Positions 1 to 10,303 of a DNA stretch of 64,000 nt are shown piece by piece. The notes under the pieces are model-generated. The model searched no databases and was not told the origin of the DNA. It saw nothing but the letters and a program-made list of their open reading frames with translations. How positions within the stretch are numbered: position 1 is the stretch's first letter; each line of letters opens with the position of its first letter. The translations under genes were made by a program, and so were the position numbers. This DNA is from Larimichthys crocea (taxonomy: Eukaryota > Chordata > Actinopteri > Sciaenidae): contig NC_040022.1 in assembly GCF_000972845.2 (NCBI RefSeq), positions 2,506,882-2,570,881 of the forward strand, written 5' to 3'.

Positions 1-1487
1 CATGGGGAACCGGCTGGCGAAAGCCTCGACCTCCGTTTTGATTTCTGCTACTCGCTGCTGGAACTTCTCTCCCTGAGCCAGAGCCTGAACGAACTCCCTC
101 AGAGGAGCCTTTGGATCTAGGCTCGACTGAATCTCCAGGGTCAGCACGATACCTGCGGGAGAAAGAGGAGAAAGCAGAGTGGTTTCAGAAAATATATTGG
201 TAATTTTTACTTTGTTTGTCACTTTTATTTATTTAAGGATTACCTCTGTGAATGAACTCGGCCACCTTCTTGAAGTCATCCTCCACCAAACCTCTGGAGG
301 TCAGAGCTGGAGAGCCAAACCTCAGACCGCTAGGACGCAGAGCACTCTTATCCCCTACAACAAAAACACATAGAGACACATTGAAAAAAAGGATTGTCCA
401 CAGTCAAAAGACGACTGTGAGGGGCTACACCTGTATGCTGACAAACATGCATGGATCACATACCTGGACAGGTGTTCTTATTACAGGCGATGGCACAGGC
501 TTCCAGAACCTTCTCAGCTCGTCCTCCATCAGTTCCTTTGCTGCGCAGGTCCAACAGGATCAGATGGTTGTCAGAGCCGCCTACACGGGAAGACAAAGAG
601 GAGAATAGATGGAGCTCTTAACTGCTATCACGGCCCTTTTTAAATCACCACAATACTATGATGATGCCGTTATAAATAACGGCTCTCTGGTATGTCATCA
701 TGTGGTTATAAATATTAATAGTTTCATGTGTTAACCATTCTCCGTGGTGGCACCTACCAGTAACGATCTTGTAGCCTTGGTCGATGAGACCACTGGACAG
801 AGCTTTGCAGTTAGCAAGAACCTGCGTCTGGTAGGCCTTGAACTCAGGCGTCATGGCTTGTTTTAGAGCAACAGCAACACCTGCCAGAGAAAGACAAGTC
901 CTAACTGAGATAGATGTCGACATGACCGAATGACAGCAGAGGTGAAGCTGAGTCAAAGTCAAAATGGAGGGAAACGATGACGAGGCGGACCTGCGATAGC
1001 GTGGTTGTGCGGTCCTCCCTGCAGACCTGGAAACACGGCCTGGTTGATCAACGACTCCAAGTTATACAGAGTCTCCTTCCCCTTGACATCCACGCTGCGC
1101 ACGCCTGCAGGAGGGAAACAGAAAGTCAGAGTGACGGGAGGTGGTACCAACAAAACAAATATAATATAAAGTGTCGATGACAAAACAACATTCCTACCTT
1201 TCCTGTAGAAGATGAGTCCAGCACGGCAGCCGCGCAGTGTCTTGTGTGTTGTCGTGGAAACGATGTCAGAGTACTCAAAGGGTGAAGGCACGACTCCAGC
1301 AGCCACCAGTCCACTGATGTGAGCCATGTCTGACATCAGGTACGCTCCGTTCTCATTTGCGATTTGCTTCATGCGGGCGTAGTCGATGTTGCGGGAATAA
1401 CAGCTCGTTCCTGAGGAAGAAGAAGAAAAAATGTTTTTCAGCTTCTTTGGATACAAACTCCGCCATAATTTAATGATTTGTTGCATG

Positions 1488-1565
<78 letters not shown>

Positions 1566-3275
1566 AAGGACCTGCAATGATGAGTTTGGGGTGGAACAGC
1601 CGAGCGTTTTCTTGCAGTCTGTCATAGTCGATGTAGCCAGTTTCTGGATGCACCTAAAAACAGGACAACATGTCAACAGCTACATCTGATATACAGAACA
1701 TACAAAGGATGGTGCTCCGTCAGTTTCATATTTTGTACAGGGTCTAGTGTAGCATCACAGAGACGTGGCTGAATGAACTCACCCTTAACTCTGGACAGCT
1801 TTCAACTTGAGAACAAAGACTTCTTATCCAGCTCGTCTATATGAGCTGCTGTAACGAGTGAATTTCCCCAGAGTGGGATCAATAAAGTCTTTCTTATCTT
1901 ATCTCATCTTATGTGGGATCCAATTATAACTCTAATAAAAAGCATGAGCAGTAATTAAATTCATTTCCCCAAGGTGTTATCAAACTTTTTATCACTACAA
2001 TTACATTAATATAAAACCATATAAAGAGCCAAATATATAAAGTGCTGTCTGGATTACATTTTATTTTAACATTACAAACAAACCATACAAAAAAAATTCA
2101 CCTCGTTCAACCCCGATTGTTTTTATGAATTAAGGAAATAGCTCCAGCTGCCTCTAAACCTCAAAAATCAGTACACGTACACTAATACACTTCATTAGGC
2201 ACACCTATAAGATCTAACGTGATCCAATACAACACAAATTCTACTTTTATGAAGCTTATAAACTGTCAAAAAGGTAATAACTCTACTTTCTGTTTATTCC
2301 TGAGGTAACATATTGTGCTGTTGTTGTTCTGGAGTGAATTATATTGCGTCTAATGTCATGGCAATAGCATACGGTTATCATCCACATCTGTGCCTGTCTG
2401 AGTGTGTGGACAAATACGTGTGATTGTTGGATACCTTATACGGCATGGACTCAAAAAAGATGGACGTGGCAGAGATTTTCTTCTTCTCCGTCATGAAGCC
2501 GTGAGTCAGGTGACCTCCATCAGGAAGGTCCAGCCCCATGATCCTGCCGTGAGGCTCCACGACGGCCGTGTAGACAGCAAAGTTAGCCGGAGAACCTTCA
2601 CAGAGAGACAAAAGTAATAAAGTCAGACAGAGGAACGAGAACACGATGAAGAGTTTTAGATGTTAGATTGTTTGATACCTGAGTACGGCTGCACGTTGAC
2701 GCCCCATTTCTCAGAGTCCAGACCGTAAGCCTCCAGCGCCCTCTTCTGACAGAGTCTCTCCAGCTCATCAACATGCTCTGTACCACCGTAGTACCTGAAC
2801 ACATCGATCATGAAGATCATTACTGATTTAATGAATAGTCAGGATAAAGCAGAATGTAATCAAACATTGGTATCTCGTACCTCTGACCGGGATATCCCTC
2901 AGAGTACTTGTTGTTCATACAGGAACCCAGAGCCTCCAGGACCGCTCTGCTGGCAAAGTTCTCCGACGCGATGAGCTCCAGACCATAAATCTGCCTGTGC
3001 TTCTCTTTTTTGATGATGTTAAACACCTGAACACAAATAAACACTAATAAATACTGGAATTCTCAGGAGATAACACCAATCTCATGCAAAATATAAACAA
3101 AAATAACTATCACTGAATCATCACCGCAGTCTCTACAAACACGGGTGTAGATGAGACGTTCTGTTTGTAAAATCCAACAAACCTCAGAGTCGCTGACGGA
3201 CAGAGGATCCAGCATCATCTTGTTGTGCGAGTCCCATGTTTCTTTGCTCACGCTTTGGCCGTTTGTTAAAGACAT
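1..3275 (-). CDS. shmt1: Serine hydroxymethyltransferase, cytosolic (3' end cut by window edge)
   Basis: PLP enzyme that interconverts serine plus tetrahydrofolate with glycine plus 5,10-methylene-THF in the cytosol. Exons on the minus strand: 3183-3275, 2881-3026, 2679-2794, 2435-2595, 1572-1653, 1198-1410, 991-1104, 758-880, 464-580, 244-354 and 1-152 (partial). All junctions are GT-AG and keep one frame, giving 476 codons against about 483 residues in human, so only the last few residues and stop lie off the left edge. The family core is plain: [25 protein letters not shown], the Schiff-base motif TTTHKTLRG (Lys256, codon 1241-1243) and [13 protein letters not shown]. The start ATG at 3273-3275 opens [12 protein letters not shown] with no mitochondrial presequence, which favours SHMT1 over SHMT2. 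An upstream in-frame GTG at 3296 is not a credible start. A 5'UTR exon probably ends near 4669. Confidence 0.96.
1491..1562. repeat. GT dinucleotide microsatellite in SHMT1 intron
   Basis: Near-perfect GT run broken once by TATG, directly after exon 5 (1572-1653) in transcript order. Its reverse complement encodes the spurious His-Thr run in one open frame. Confidence 0.95.
1800..1915 (+). mobile_element. LINE-type 3' tail remnant
   Basis: Contains the 3' end seen in several teleost non-LTR elements, GCTGCTGTAACGAGTGAAT followed by a GGGATCAATAAAGT tail and short CTTAT-type terminal repeats. Similar tails occur at 9170-9230, 23985-24069 and, inverted, 25300-25400. The family name is not assigned. 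Confidence 0.6.
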
Positions 3276-4666
3276 GATCGTCGTTCCTCTGCTCACACAA
3301 AGTGGAAATCTGAAGAGGAAGATGATACTTTAGAAAGTGAAGGGACCGGAGTGTTAGGAAGGTCCAAGGCTCTTCTGGCTAAAAGTTAAAAGATTAAACA
3401 TCAATTAAACCCAAAGTACGCTAGTCAAGCAAAGATCTGCTGTCAATTTAAGAAACATTTTGATTTAAGTATGGCTTCGACATCTCTTGGACCTCTTTTC
3501 TAACCTGGTATGACGAAGGAATTAGTCACATCCATGCAGGTACAGTAAGTGAGTGAAGGTAAAACGAATGGTTCAAACACTCTGCAGTCGTGGAGACTAA
3601 TTAGCTCTGGTTCTTGAACTGGTTCTGTTCAGGATACATTCAACAATAAATAATGTTGTTATAACGAATAAGCCTTTCTTCAGCTCCCAGAACACCGTCT
3701 CCACATTTAAGAGTCGGGCTGTCTCAGGTGAGTCCTGATCCATCACTTAGTTGTGCTGCTATAGGTCTAGACTGCCGGAGGACTTCTTCACACTCGTGTC
3801 CCATCATGCCCTCGTTGTCTTTAACTCAACTGTTCGTGGCAGATATCTGCCCAGGTTCTGCTCCAGGTTTCTGCCTGTTAAACAAAGTGTTTGCTCATGG
3901 TGGAGCACTGTATGATTTGGAGTTAAAAGAACAAAAACAGAATTTCACCATCTGAAATGAAAAACTTTTCTAACCAGAAGAGGACCTTGGACTTTTCATC
4001 TTTTCATCTCAAAGATAACTCGATAAGGATCACACAGAAATAAAAACATAAAACAATATCAAAGTGAGACAAACAGGTGTATTATCACAGCTCTAATCCT
4101 CAGACAGAGGTTGACTCTTCATGCACAGTTCACAGCAGTGTTGTAACTCGGATTATGGCGTGATATGGTCTCCTCGGTTAAACTTTGAACCGACTGAAGA
4201 TGAACAAACTGTCATAACACACACACACACACACACACAGGGCTGTTAGGTAACTCTGATAACACATTCACAAATCCACACAAATACATAAAGTTTGCAG
4301 GTTGTTGCCAAATCTTTATCTGAGGCTGCTTTGTCCTGTTTGCAGAGTTAATAAAGAAAAGAGTGACCGAGCTGAGCCGAGCCGAGCTGAGCACATGACA
4401 TTTATTAGACTGATGCAGACAGTTAGCATCAGTCATAAAACTTTAGAGAGCAGCTGAAGTTAAAACATGCACATGTAAAAAAGTGAAAACAGCCAGCATG
4501 CTACTTCTAACAGCGAAGAAACTAGCTGGCTAGCGTCAACATAAGAGACAAATAACACATTTAAACATTAGTTTAAACTTCCGCAACAACACAAACATTA
4601 ACTCCCTTTTCTGTTCACACTTCTCTGTAGCCGTTAAACATGAATAACTTGTCGTTTAACTCACTC

Positions 4667-4760
4667 ACAGTCGAGGGGAGACTCCCGCCGCCGCCTGTCA
4701 CTTCAGACTGAAACGTGCCCACCGAGCTCCAACAGCCTCTGCGTGTTATGAACAAAGATG
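4667..4760 (-). promoter_or_regulatory. shmt1: Likely SHMT1 first non-coding exon and core promoter
   Basis: On the minus strand a strong donor GTGAGTGAG (gt at 4668-4667) follows a GC-rich stretch with CCGCCGCC and short pyrimidine runs. On the coding side a pyrimidine-rich acceptor lies near 3311, 36 bases before the ATG. Together they suggest a 5'UTR intron of about 1.35 kb and transcription starting near 4750. This is inference from splice-like sequence only; the exact start is unknown. Confidence 0.45.
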
Positions 4761-4899
4761 CTACCGCGCAGGATAACGCCCCCCTCTCCAATCAGCGCCA
4801 ATGATATGAGGCGTGATTTCCTCGCCCCCGATCCCAGATCTCGTTTGGAAGTGTTGTATGAACGTCGATGAAAACAGACTGTGTTGTGTTTTTAAAAGT

Positions 4900-5225
4900 T
4901 ATTTAAGTTTTAGTTAAGTTGCTATAGATTTTTTAGTGAAACCAAATCGAGTATATCGATGTTGCTAAATCTCGCGAGAGTGTCTGAGTTAATTTTTTTC
5001 CCGATAAACACGTTATTTTAGTGTCAGGATCTTCACGTGGACAAAAAAATGATCCCGATATTTATTTAAGTACTAGTTAAGTTGTTATTAATCATATTTG
5101 GAGAAACCAAATCAACGATTCATCACCGACAGAGAGAGATATGTTGCCAAATCTCGCGAGAGTGTGTTACCAAGACAGAGATAAGTCTCAAACAAAGTGA
5201 ATTTTCTCCTGATTTGTGTGACTGA
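4900..5225. repeat. Diverged tandem duplication carrying two TCTCGCGAGA palindromes
   Basis: Two units of about 180 bases share the order TTATTTAAG, AGTTAAGTTG, GAAACCAAATC, ATGTTGC and AAATCTCGCGAGAGTGT. The 10-base palindrome TCTCGCGAGA falls at 4970-4979 and again at 5152-5161, 182 bases apart. TCTCGCGAGA is an established vertebrate CpG-promoter element (bound by BANP; earlier linked to ZBTB33/Kaiso). Both lie a few hundred bases upstream of the inferred SHMT1 start. Confidence 0.7.
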
Positions 5226-7027
5226 AAAATGTCGTTTCAGTGTCAGATGTTGAGAAGATGTTTGTTGAAAATGAGTCCAGTGTTTACTTCAGTGACTCAG
5301 TGTGTGTGTGTGACGGTGACACAGATACAGGAGGCGACTCCTCAGTGAGGCGTCTCCTTTTATAAACTGTCTCTGGTGCAAAGTCCGCCAAACTTTGAAC
5401 CAATCAACTCACGTCTTCTTCTTCTTCGTGGTTTTATTAACCAGTATGTTTGGTACACATTAGCGCCACCGCCTGCTCAGAGTGTGTATTAACACCTATT
5501 TATACTTTAATTGATTTAGACCTGTGGTTAAGACAAACAATATTTATCTTCAGTAAAATATTAGTAGCACCATTTATCTATCAAACATCTATCAAAATAA
5601 AGTGAACTGATTAAGTCAGATGAAACAGTTTGCAGCTGAAATGTCACAATCAGGTCACATGATTTGGTGTAACACTGGTATGTGTAACTTCTGAAAATAG
5701 AATAGCTTTTAACATATGTAGTATAAGTTCGTCAGTAAACTGTAGGATTGTCATTAAAATGACTTATTATTTATTGTTACCTATTACTCATCTGGGCAGC
5801 TGTCGCCCAGGCGGTAGAGCAGGACGTCCACTAATCAGCAGGTGAGGTGAGGTGAGGTGAGGTGGGGTGGGATGAAGTGTCCTTGGACTTGAGGCTGTGA
5901 TTAGCTGTGATAAGCAGTTGGCACCAGCTAATGTATGTGTGAACATATATGAATTGTTAATCGCTTGGAAAGGCGCAGTACATTTACCACTGTGTCCGAC
6001 ACTTGTATGCTTCAATATACTGATATTTATTGATTTATAGTAGATGATATAATAATCATTTCAAGCAAGAACAATCTGTGGAGGTTTTGTTAAATGTGAA
6101 ATAAAATATTTAATCGAGTACTCAGGGGTCAGAACATCAACATCATTTATTTAGACTTATTTCGTAATCTCTCTGTTTTATTCTTCATAAAACTCAATTC
6201 TTCACAGCTAGATCTGATGTAATACATATTGCACATTTAAATAATATTCATGTGGTTAATGTGAACATGTGATTGTTTCAATGTTGAACCATCAAAGCTG
6301 TGAACTTTTCCATGCTGCATGAGGAGGAGTGTGGGCATCGGTCACACCTTCTGTTTTCCATGAACCTTATACATCTCTAAAATATATATCATCTTATAGC
6401 TGCTTCTGGTCACTCTTTGCTGATTTCGGTTACACTCTGTATACATTGCACACACCCCTAAAACCTCCTCTGCACCACCACAATCTACTTCTACTCTTCC
6501 AAAATAAACATCTGCTATATTGACCCATGTCATTTTCATATCAGTGGACTCTTGCACCTGAGGCGGGTAAAACCTGCTTTCTCATTGGGAAATAAAGCAA
6601 ATGGAAAAAAAATGCACTTTTTTTTTTACTGGTGTCATCATATTAATCTGAAATAGAGTCTGTTATATACAATGTATGATCCTAAAAGAAAAAATAAAAT
6701 AAAATAAAATAGTGGCAAAGCTCAGTTAGCAGTCGGAATTATACAATGATAAGTATACCATTATTAATACCATGTACAAGATCGCAGGTTAGACGAGCTT
6801 CATTCCGAGCGTACATGAAGACCGTAGCTTTGCTTCCCGGTGGGATCGACGAGGTCATTACTTCATGCCAAAATATGCACAACCCCTCTCCACTGGTGTC
6901 TCCTCGACCAATGAGATGGTCATATGTTACAGTAATATCAACATTATAGCTTCTCCTTTAAAAATAGTCAAATATATATTGTGCCAGTCCATGAACATGT
7001 GAAAGTGCCTCTGATAAATACTGTGCA

Positions 7028-9704
7028 TCATTTCAGTGACAGAGAGTTTACTCCTTTGGCCGCCGCTGCTGCTGCCGCTGCGTCTTTTGCTGTGAGCAGA
7101 AAATAGAAGAGACGCAATGAGTTAGACGTGTGGATACAGAGGCTGTTTGAGCTCTGCATGTAAAAGAGCTGATTGTCCTCCCCTAGTTACTGTTGCTATG
7201 CCTGTCAAGGCACACATACATATTAAAATGATGAGTTATATTTAATACTAGTCTTTACTTTACTAAACCATGACTGGACAATCACTGTTCAGTGGAGGGG
7301 TTTAGCAAATGGTCAATGGTTAAAACTCTTGGACTGGCAGGATGAATCCACCACTGTGTTGTCCTTCAGCAAAGCCCTAACTGTTCCAGTGGAGCTGCTC
7401 AGTGGTCACAGGTCAGACTGTGATTGTACTTTGAGCACAACACTCTCTTTTTAAAAAGGAGAAAAAAGTTTTAGTTTAGTCCTTTTTAGTCCTCAGGCGA
7501 CTGACTTTTGTAGCAGATACAGATTGAAGTTGTAGACAAAACTGTCCAGATTCCAGTCATTATAAATAATAAAATAATAAATCAATCAAATGTATTTGAT
7601 ATCACCTGACTCCTCGTGCTGCTGCTCTGAGGCTCAGACAAGAGAATAATAAACTCCCTCACACCTCTTCAGATAAGGAGAGTCAACAGTCCAGTTCCTT
7701 CATTTCCATATCAGCTGAAGGTGATAAATTATGTTGCCTTTCCCAGCTTAGGGCACTCAAAATATACCAACCGTTCAACACAAAAAGAACTATATAATAA
7801 TAACAACAACAACAACAACAACAACAACAATAATAATAATAATAATGATCTTATTAGTCGTTTTGTTTTACCTTTTTTCTCTTCTTCTTTCTTTTTGGCC
7901 GCCTCTTCTCTCTGTTTCCTGATGATGGCGAGGCGAGCGAGGTCAGCTTTGGCCTGGTCTGTCTTCCCTGCCAAGTGCATCTTCATGTAACGCTCCTTCG
8001 CTTTCTGCTTCTCGATCTCCTCTCTGTGCCCGAGTGACATGAGAAAAATCACCATCAAACATGTTTGACTGAAAATTATAGAAACTTAATGTCACAGAGA
8101 ATTTATAAAGGTGAAATCCATCAGCCTTAATCTCCTAACTGTTACACACGTGGCTTTCCTTAAGGTATGGCACTGTGCTGTCATTCTGTTGCATGGTACC
8201 ATCGAGACACTTTCAAAATAGTGTTAACATTGTTTCTTCTGCATTTTTATCTTACAGTGCACAAAATCTGCTGGTAATACACTTTTTTTTTAACACATAG
8301 TTTGACATTTCTAGCTGACTGTACACAAGATAGCAGAGCTGACAATTAGTGCTTCATAATACTCCAAATATCTTTTTCACTTTTGTTAAATTGTTTTTAA
8401 AAAATATATAAAAACAACATTTTAAAAAAAAAGTTACTATTTATCACTGACACGGTGCTACTGACTCACACACCTCTCTCTCCTCGATAACTGCCTGGGT
8501 TCATCCACCTCGATCTGCGTCACCTTCTTTGACTTCTGGGCCACTCTGTTGGGGTTCTCGATTTCTATCAAGCCCTCCACGCCTGCTCTCCTCCTCTTCA
8601 AACAACAATCGCAATAACTTCAGCTTCACAGGTGCGCGTAAGAAATATTGTATTATACTGTATATAACAGTGTCATGTGTGCGTCATACCAGAGAGTTCT
8701 CATCATCGCTGTCCTCTGATCCTGATGCAGGTAGCTTCTCCTCTGCCATGTCATTCGGAGCTGCACCCGCCTCCGCCGCCTCCTGCTCTTGCTGCATCAC
8801 ATGAATGACACGCAGGAGAGCATTATTAAACAAATGCATCAGGTCAAACACATAAACATAAACACCACAGAAGCTGCAGCAGTTATTATTTACATCATGC
8901 TTTTGTAATATTATTTATATGATGGTCACTACTCTTGCAATGATATTATTATTTGTATCATGGTCACTTTCTTTGCAATATTTCTCACACTATGGTCACT
9001 TTACATTACAATACTCTTTTTATACATCATGCCACTTTTATCCTCAGTACTTGTTTGAAGTTTGAAGGTTGATTGTTTTTCGTGTTTATTGTAGGTTATA
9101 GATATTTCTCTATGTTTGTTGTTGTTTTTTTCTTTTTTCTAATTCTGTAGTGTATGCTTCACTTTCCTCTGCTGCTGTAACAAGTACATTTCCCTGTGGT
9201 GGGATGAATAAAGTAAATCTAATCTAATCTCAGATGCTCCAGAGGTGCATGTTGGGAATTGTAGTCCCCAGCATATAGCTTGTAGTCCTCAGGATGTACC
9301 CTCCACCAACCTTTTTCCTCTCTTTCTCCGCCTTCATCTGGGCATCTATCTCCTCTGGGCTGGTATACGTCCGCACTCGGCCCTTGTGGCCGCCTTTCTT
9401 ACCTGAAACGATTATGCAAAAAAAATAATAATTACATCACACACAGATCTACGCACACACTCGCACGGCAGGTGAGAAGAGCAGCGAGCAGACAGGTGTC
9501 AAACGAGGCTAAAGAGGTGTGTACGCACTGACAGCGTCCTGTTTAATGTTTTAAAGCTGTGAGTTAAGTTTGGTGTCAACACAGACGACTCGGCTGGATC
9601 GCTGCCTGTTGTCGGGTGGCTAACAAACACGCTAACACACAGTACACAAACAGACTTTAACACGCAGCAGCAGGTTCAGCGTCTCTCTTACCTCCTCGGG
9701 GCAT
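7028..9704 (-). CDS. pdap1: 28 kDa heat- and acid-stable phosphoprotein (PDGFA-associated protein 1)
   Basis: Small, highly charged PP28/PDAP1-family phosphoprotein; reported to bind PDGF-A and RNA, with a poorly settled role. Minus-strand exons: 9692-9704 (ATG CCC CGA GGA G), 9311-9402, 8690-8791, 8474-8595, 7872-8023, 7028-7089. They join in frame to 180 residues plus stop (human 181). Conserved blocks in order: [18 protein letters not shown], an acidic Ser/Asp stretch ([10 protein letters not shown]), [20 protein letters not shown], then [20 protein letters not shown] and [19 protein letters not shown], ending in NSLSLK. The last exon carries a small alanine run. The exon 4 acceptor (TTTGAAG, start 8595) has a weak pyrimidine tract and is the least certain junction. 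It is head to head with BUD31, as in human. Confidence 0.93.
7802..7846. repeat. AAC then AAT trinucleotide microsatellite in PDAP1 intron 5
   Basis: About ten AAC units merge into AAT units, only 26 bases from the exon 5 donor at 7871. The run produces a spurious poly-Asn or poly-Leu open frame that should not be taken as coding. Confidence 0.95.
9000..9300 (+). mobile_element. Interspersed repeat element with LINE-like tail in PDAP1 intron 2
   Basis: The order of modules is: GTTGATTG, one copy of GTAGGTTATAGATAT, TTGTTGTTG, CTAATTCTGTAGTGTATGC, CTGCTGTAACAAGTACATTT, GTGGGATGAATAAAGTA, AATCTAATCTAATCT, then CAACATGCAC/ACTACAATTCCC-type sequence (on the complementary strand). The same modules recur in inverted order at 25215-25800, where the ATATCTATAACCTAC unit is amplified. 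Class uncertain. Confidence 0.7.
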
Positions 9705-10303
9705 TTTAACAAGCGAAACCTTTATTAAAAACTCACTGACAGAGAAATACTGACACGAAAAACAAAGTGTTGGAGCAGCAACACGAACAGCTGACAGCTG
9801 AGTAACACAATACTCTGTGAGCTGCCCGAGTATCTGCCTTTTTTTAAAAAAAACAATTTTTAACATTTTTAAACCAGCCAGCAAACAGAACTACTGCTAT
9901 AAATTAAACAACACACATTAGTTATTTAACTAAATATATGTGAGTTATTAAATACGAGAACCTAAATTGTGTTGTTTATATTCAGGCGCTTTTTCCAGCG
10001 TGCTAAAGTGATGCAACATGAACCAACTGACAGATTATAAAATTTACTTTAATTTAATGTCGACATATAAACTTTATCACCGACATAAATACACGTTACA
10101 ATAATGTTTATGAGTAAAAAAAAAATTATTTGAGTCGTTATTAAACGTTTATTTATTTTTTTTTGGTCAGTTGGTGACGTCACTAAAGAGACACGAGCGT
10201 TTTGAGTCCACGACGAATTGCAGCGACGGAGCTGAAGAAACGAAAACATCGTGTTTGTTCGTTTGTTCGTCTTTGTTCGCGTTTTGTACGAAAACAGAGC
10301 AAC
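9705..10303. promoter_or_regulatory. Bidirectional PDAP1/BUD31 promoter region with a full CRE palindrome
   Basis: The two start codons lie 600 bases apart in divergent orientation, so this stretch must hold both promoters and 5'UTRs. TGACGTCA, the canonical CREB/ATF site, is at 10175-10182, about 120 bases before the BUD31 ATG. Otherwise the stretch is AT-rich in its centre with poly-T and poly-A runs. Transcription starts are not visible. Confidence 0.65.

Larger units (their letters stand above)
3276..7027. other. Intergenic/5' region between SHMT1 and PDAP1
   Basis: Holds the SHMT1 5'UTR intron and promoter, a CA microsatellite at 4217-4239, the TCTCGCGAGA duplication and a degraded SINE-like element at about 5798-6005 (box-B-like head, GTGTCCTTGGACTT middle, AAGGCGCAGTAC end; related to the copy at 21568). 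The stretch 6010-7027 is AT-rich with short AAAAT runs and no coding signal; part of it is probably the PDAP1 3'UTR. No further gene was recognised. Confidence 0.6.

Noticed and set aside
1438..1653. His-Thr repeat appended to SHMT1 sequence
   Set aside because: SHMT1 exon 5 ends at 1572 at a GT donor; the His-Thr run is the intronic GT microsatellite.
7721..7990. Poly-Asn open frame
   Set aside because: An AAC/AAT microsatellite in PDAP1 intron 5 read through into antisense of exon 5.
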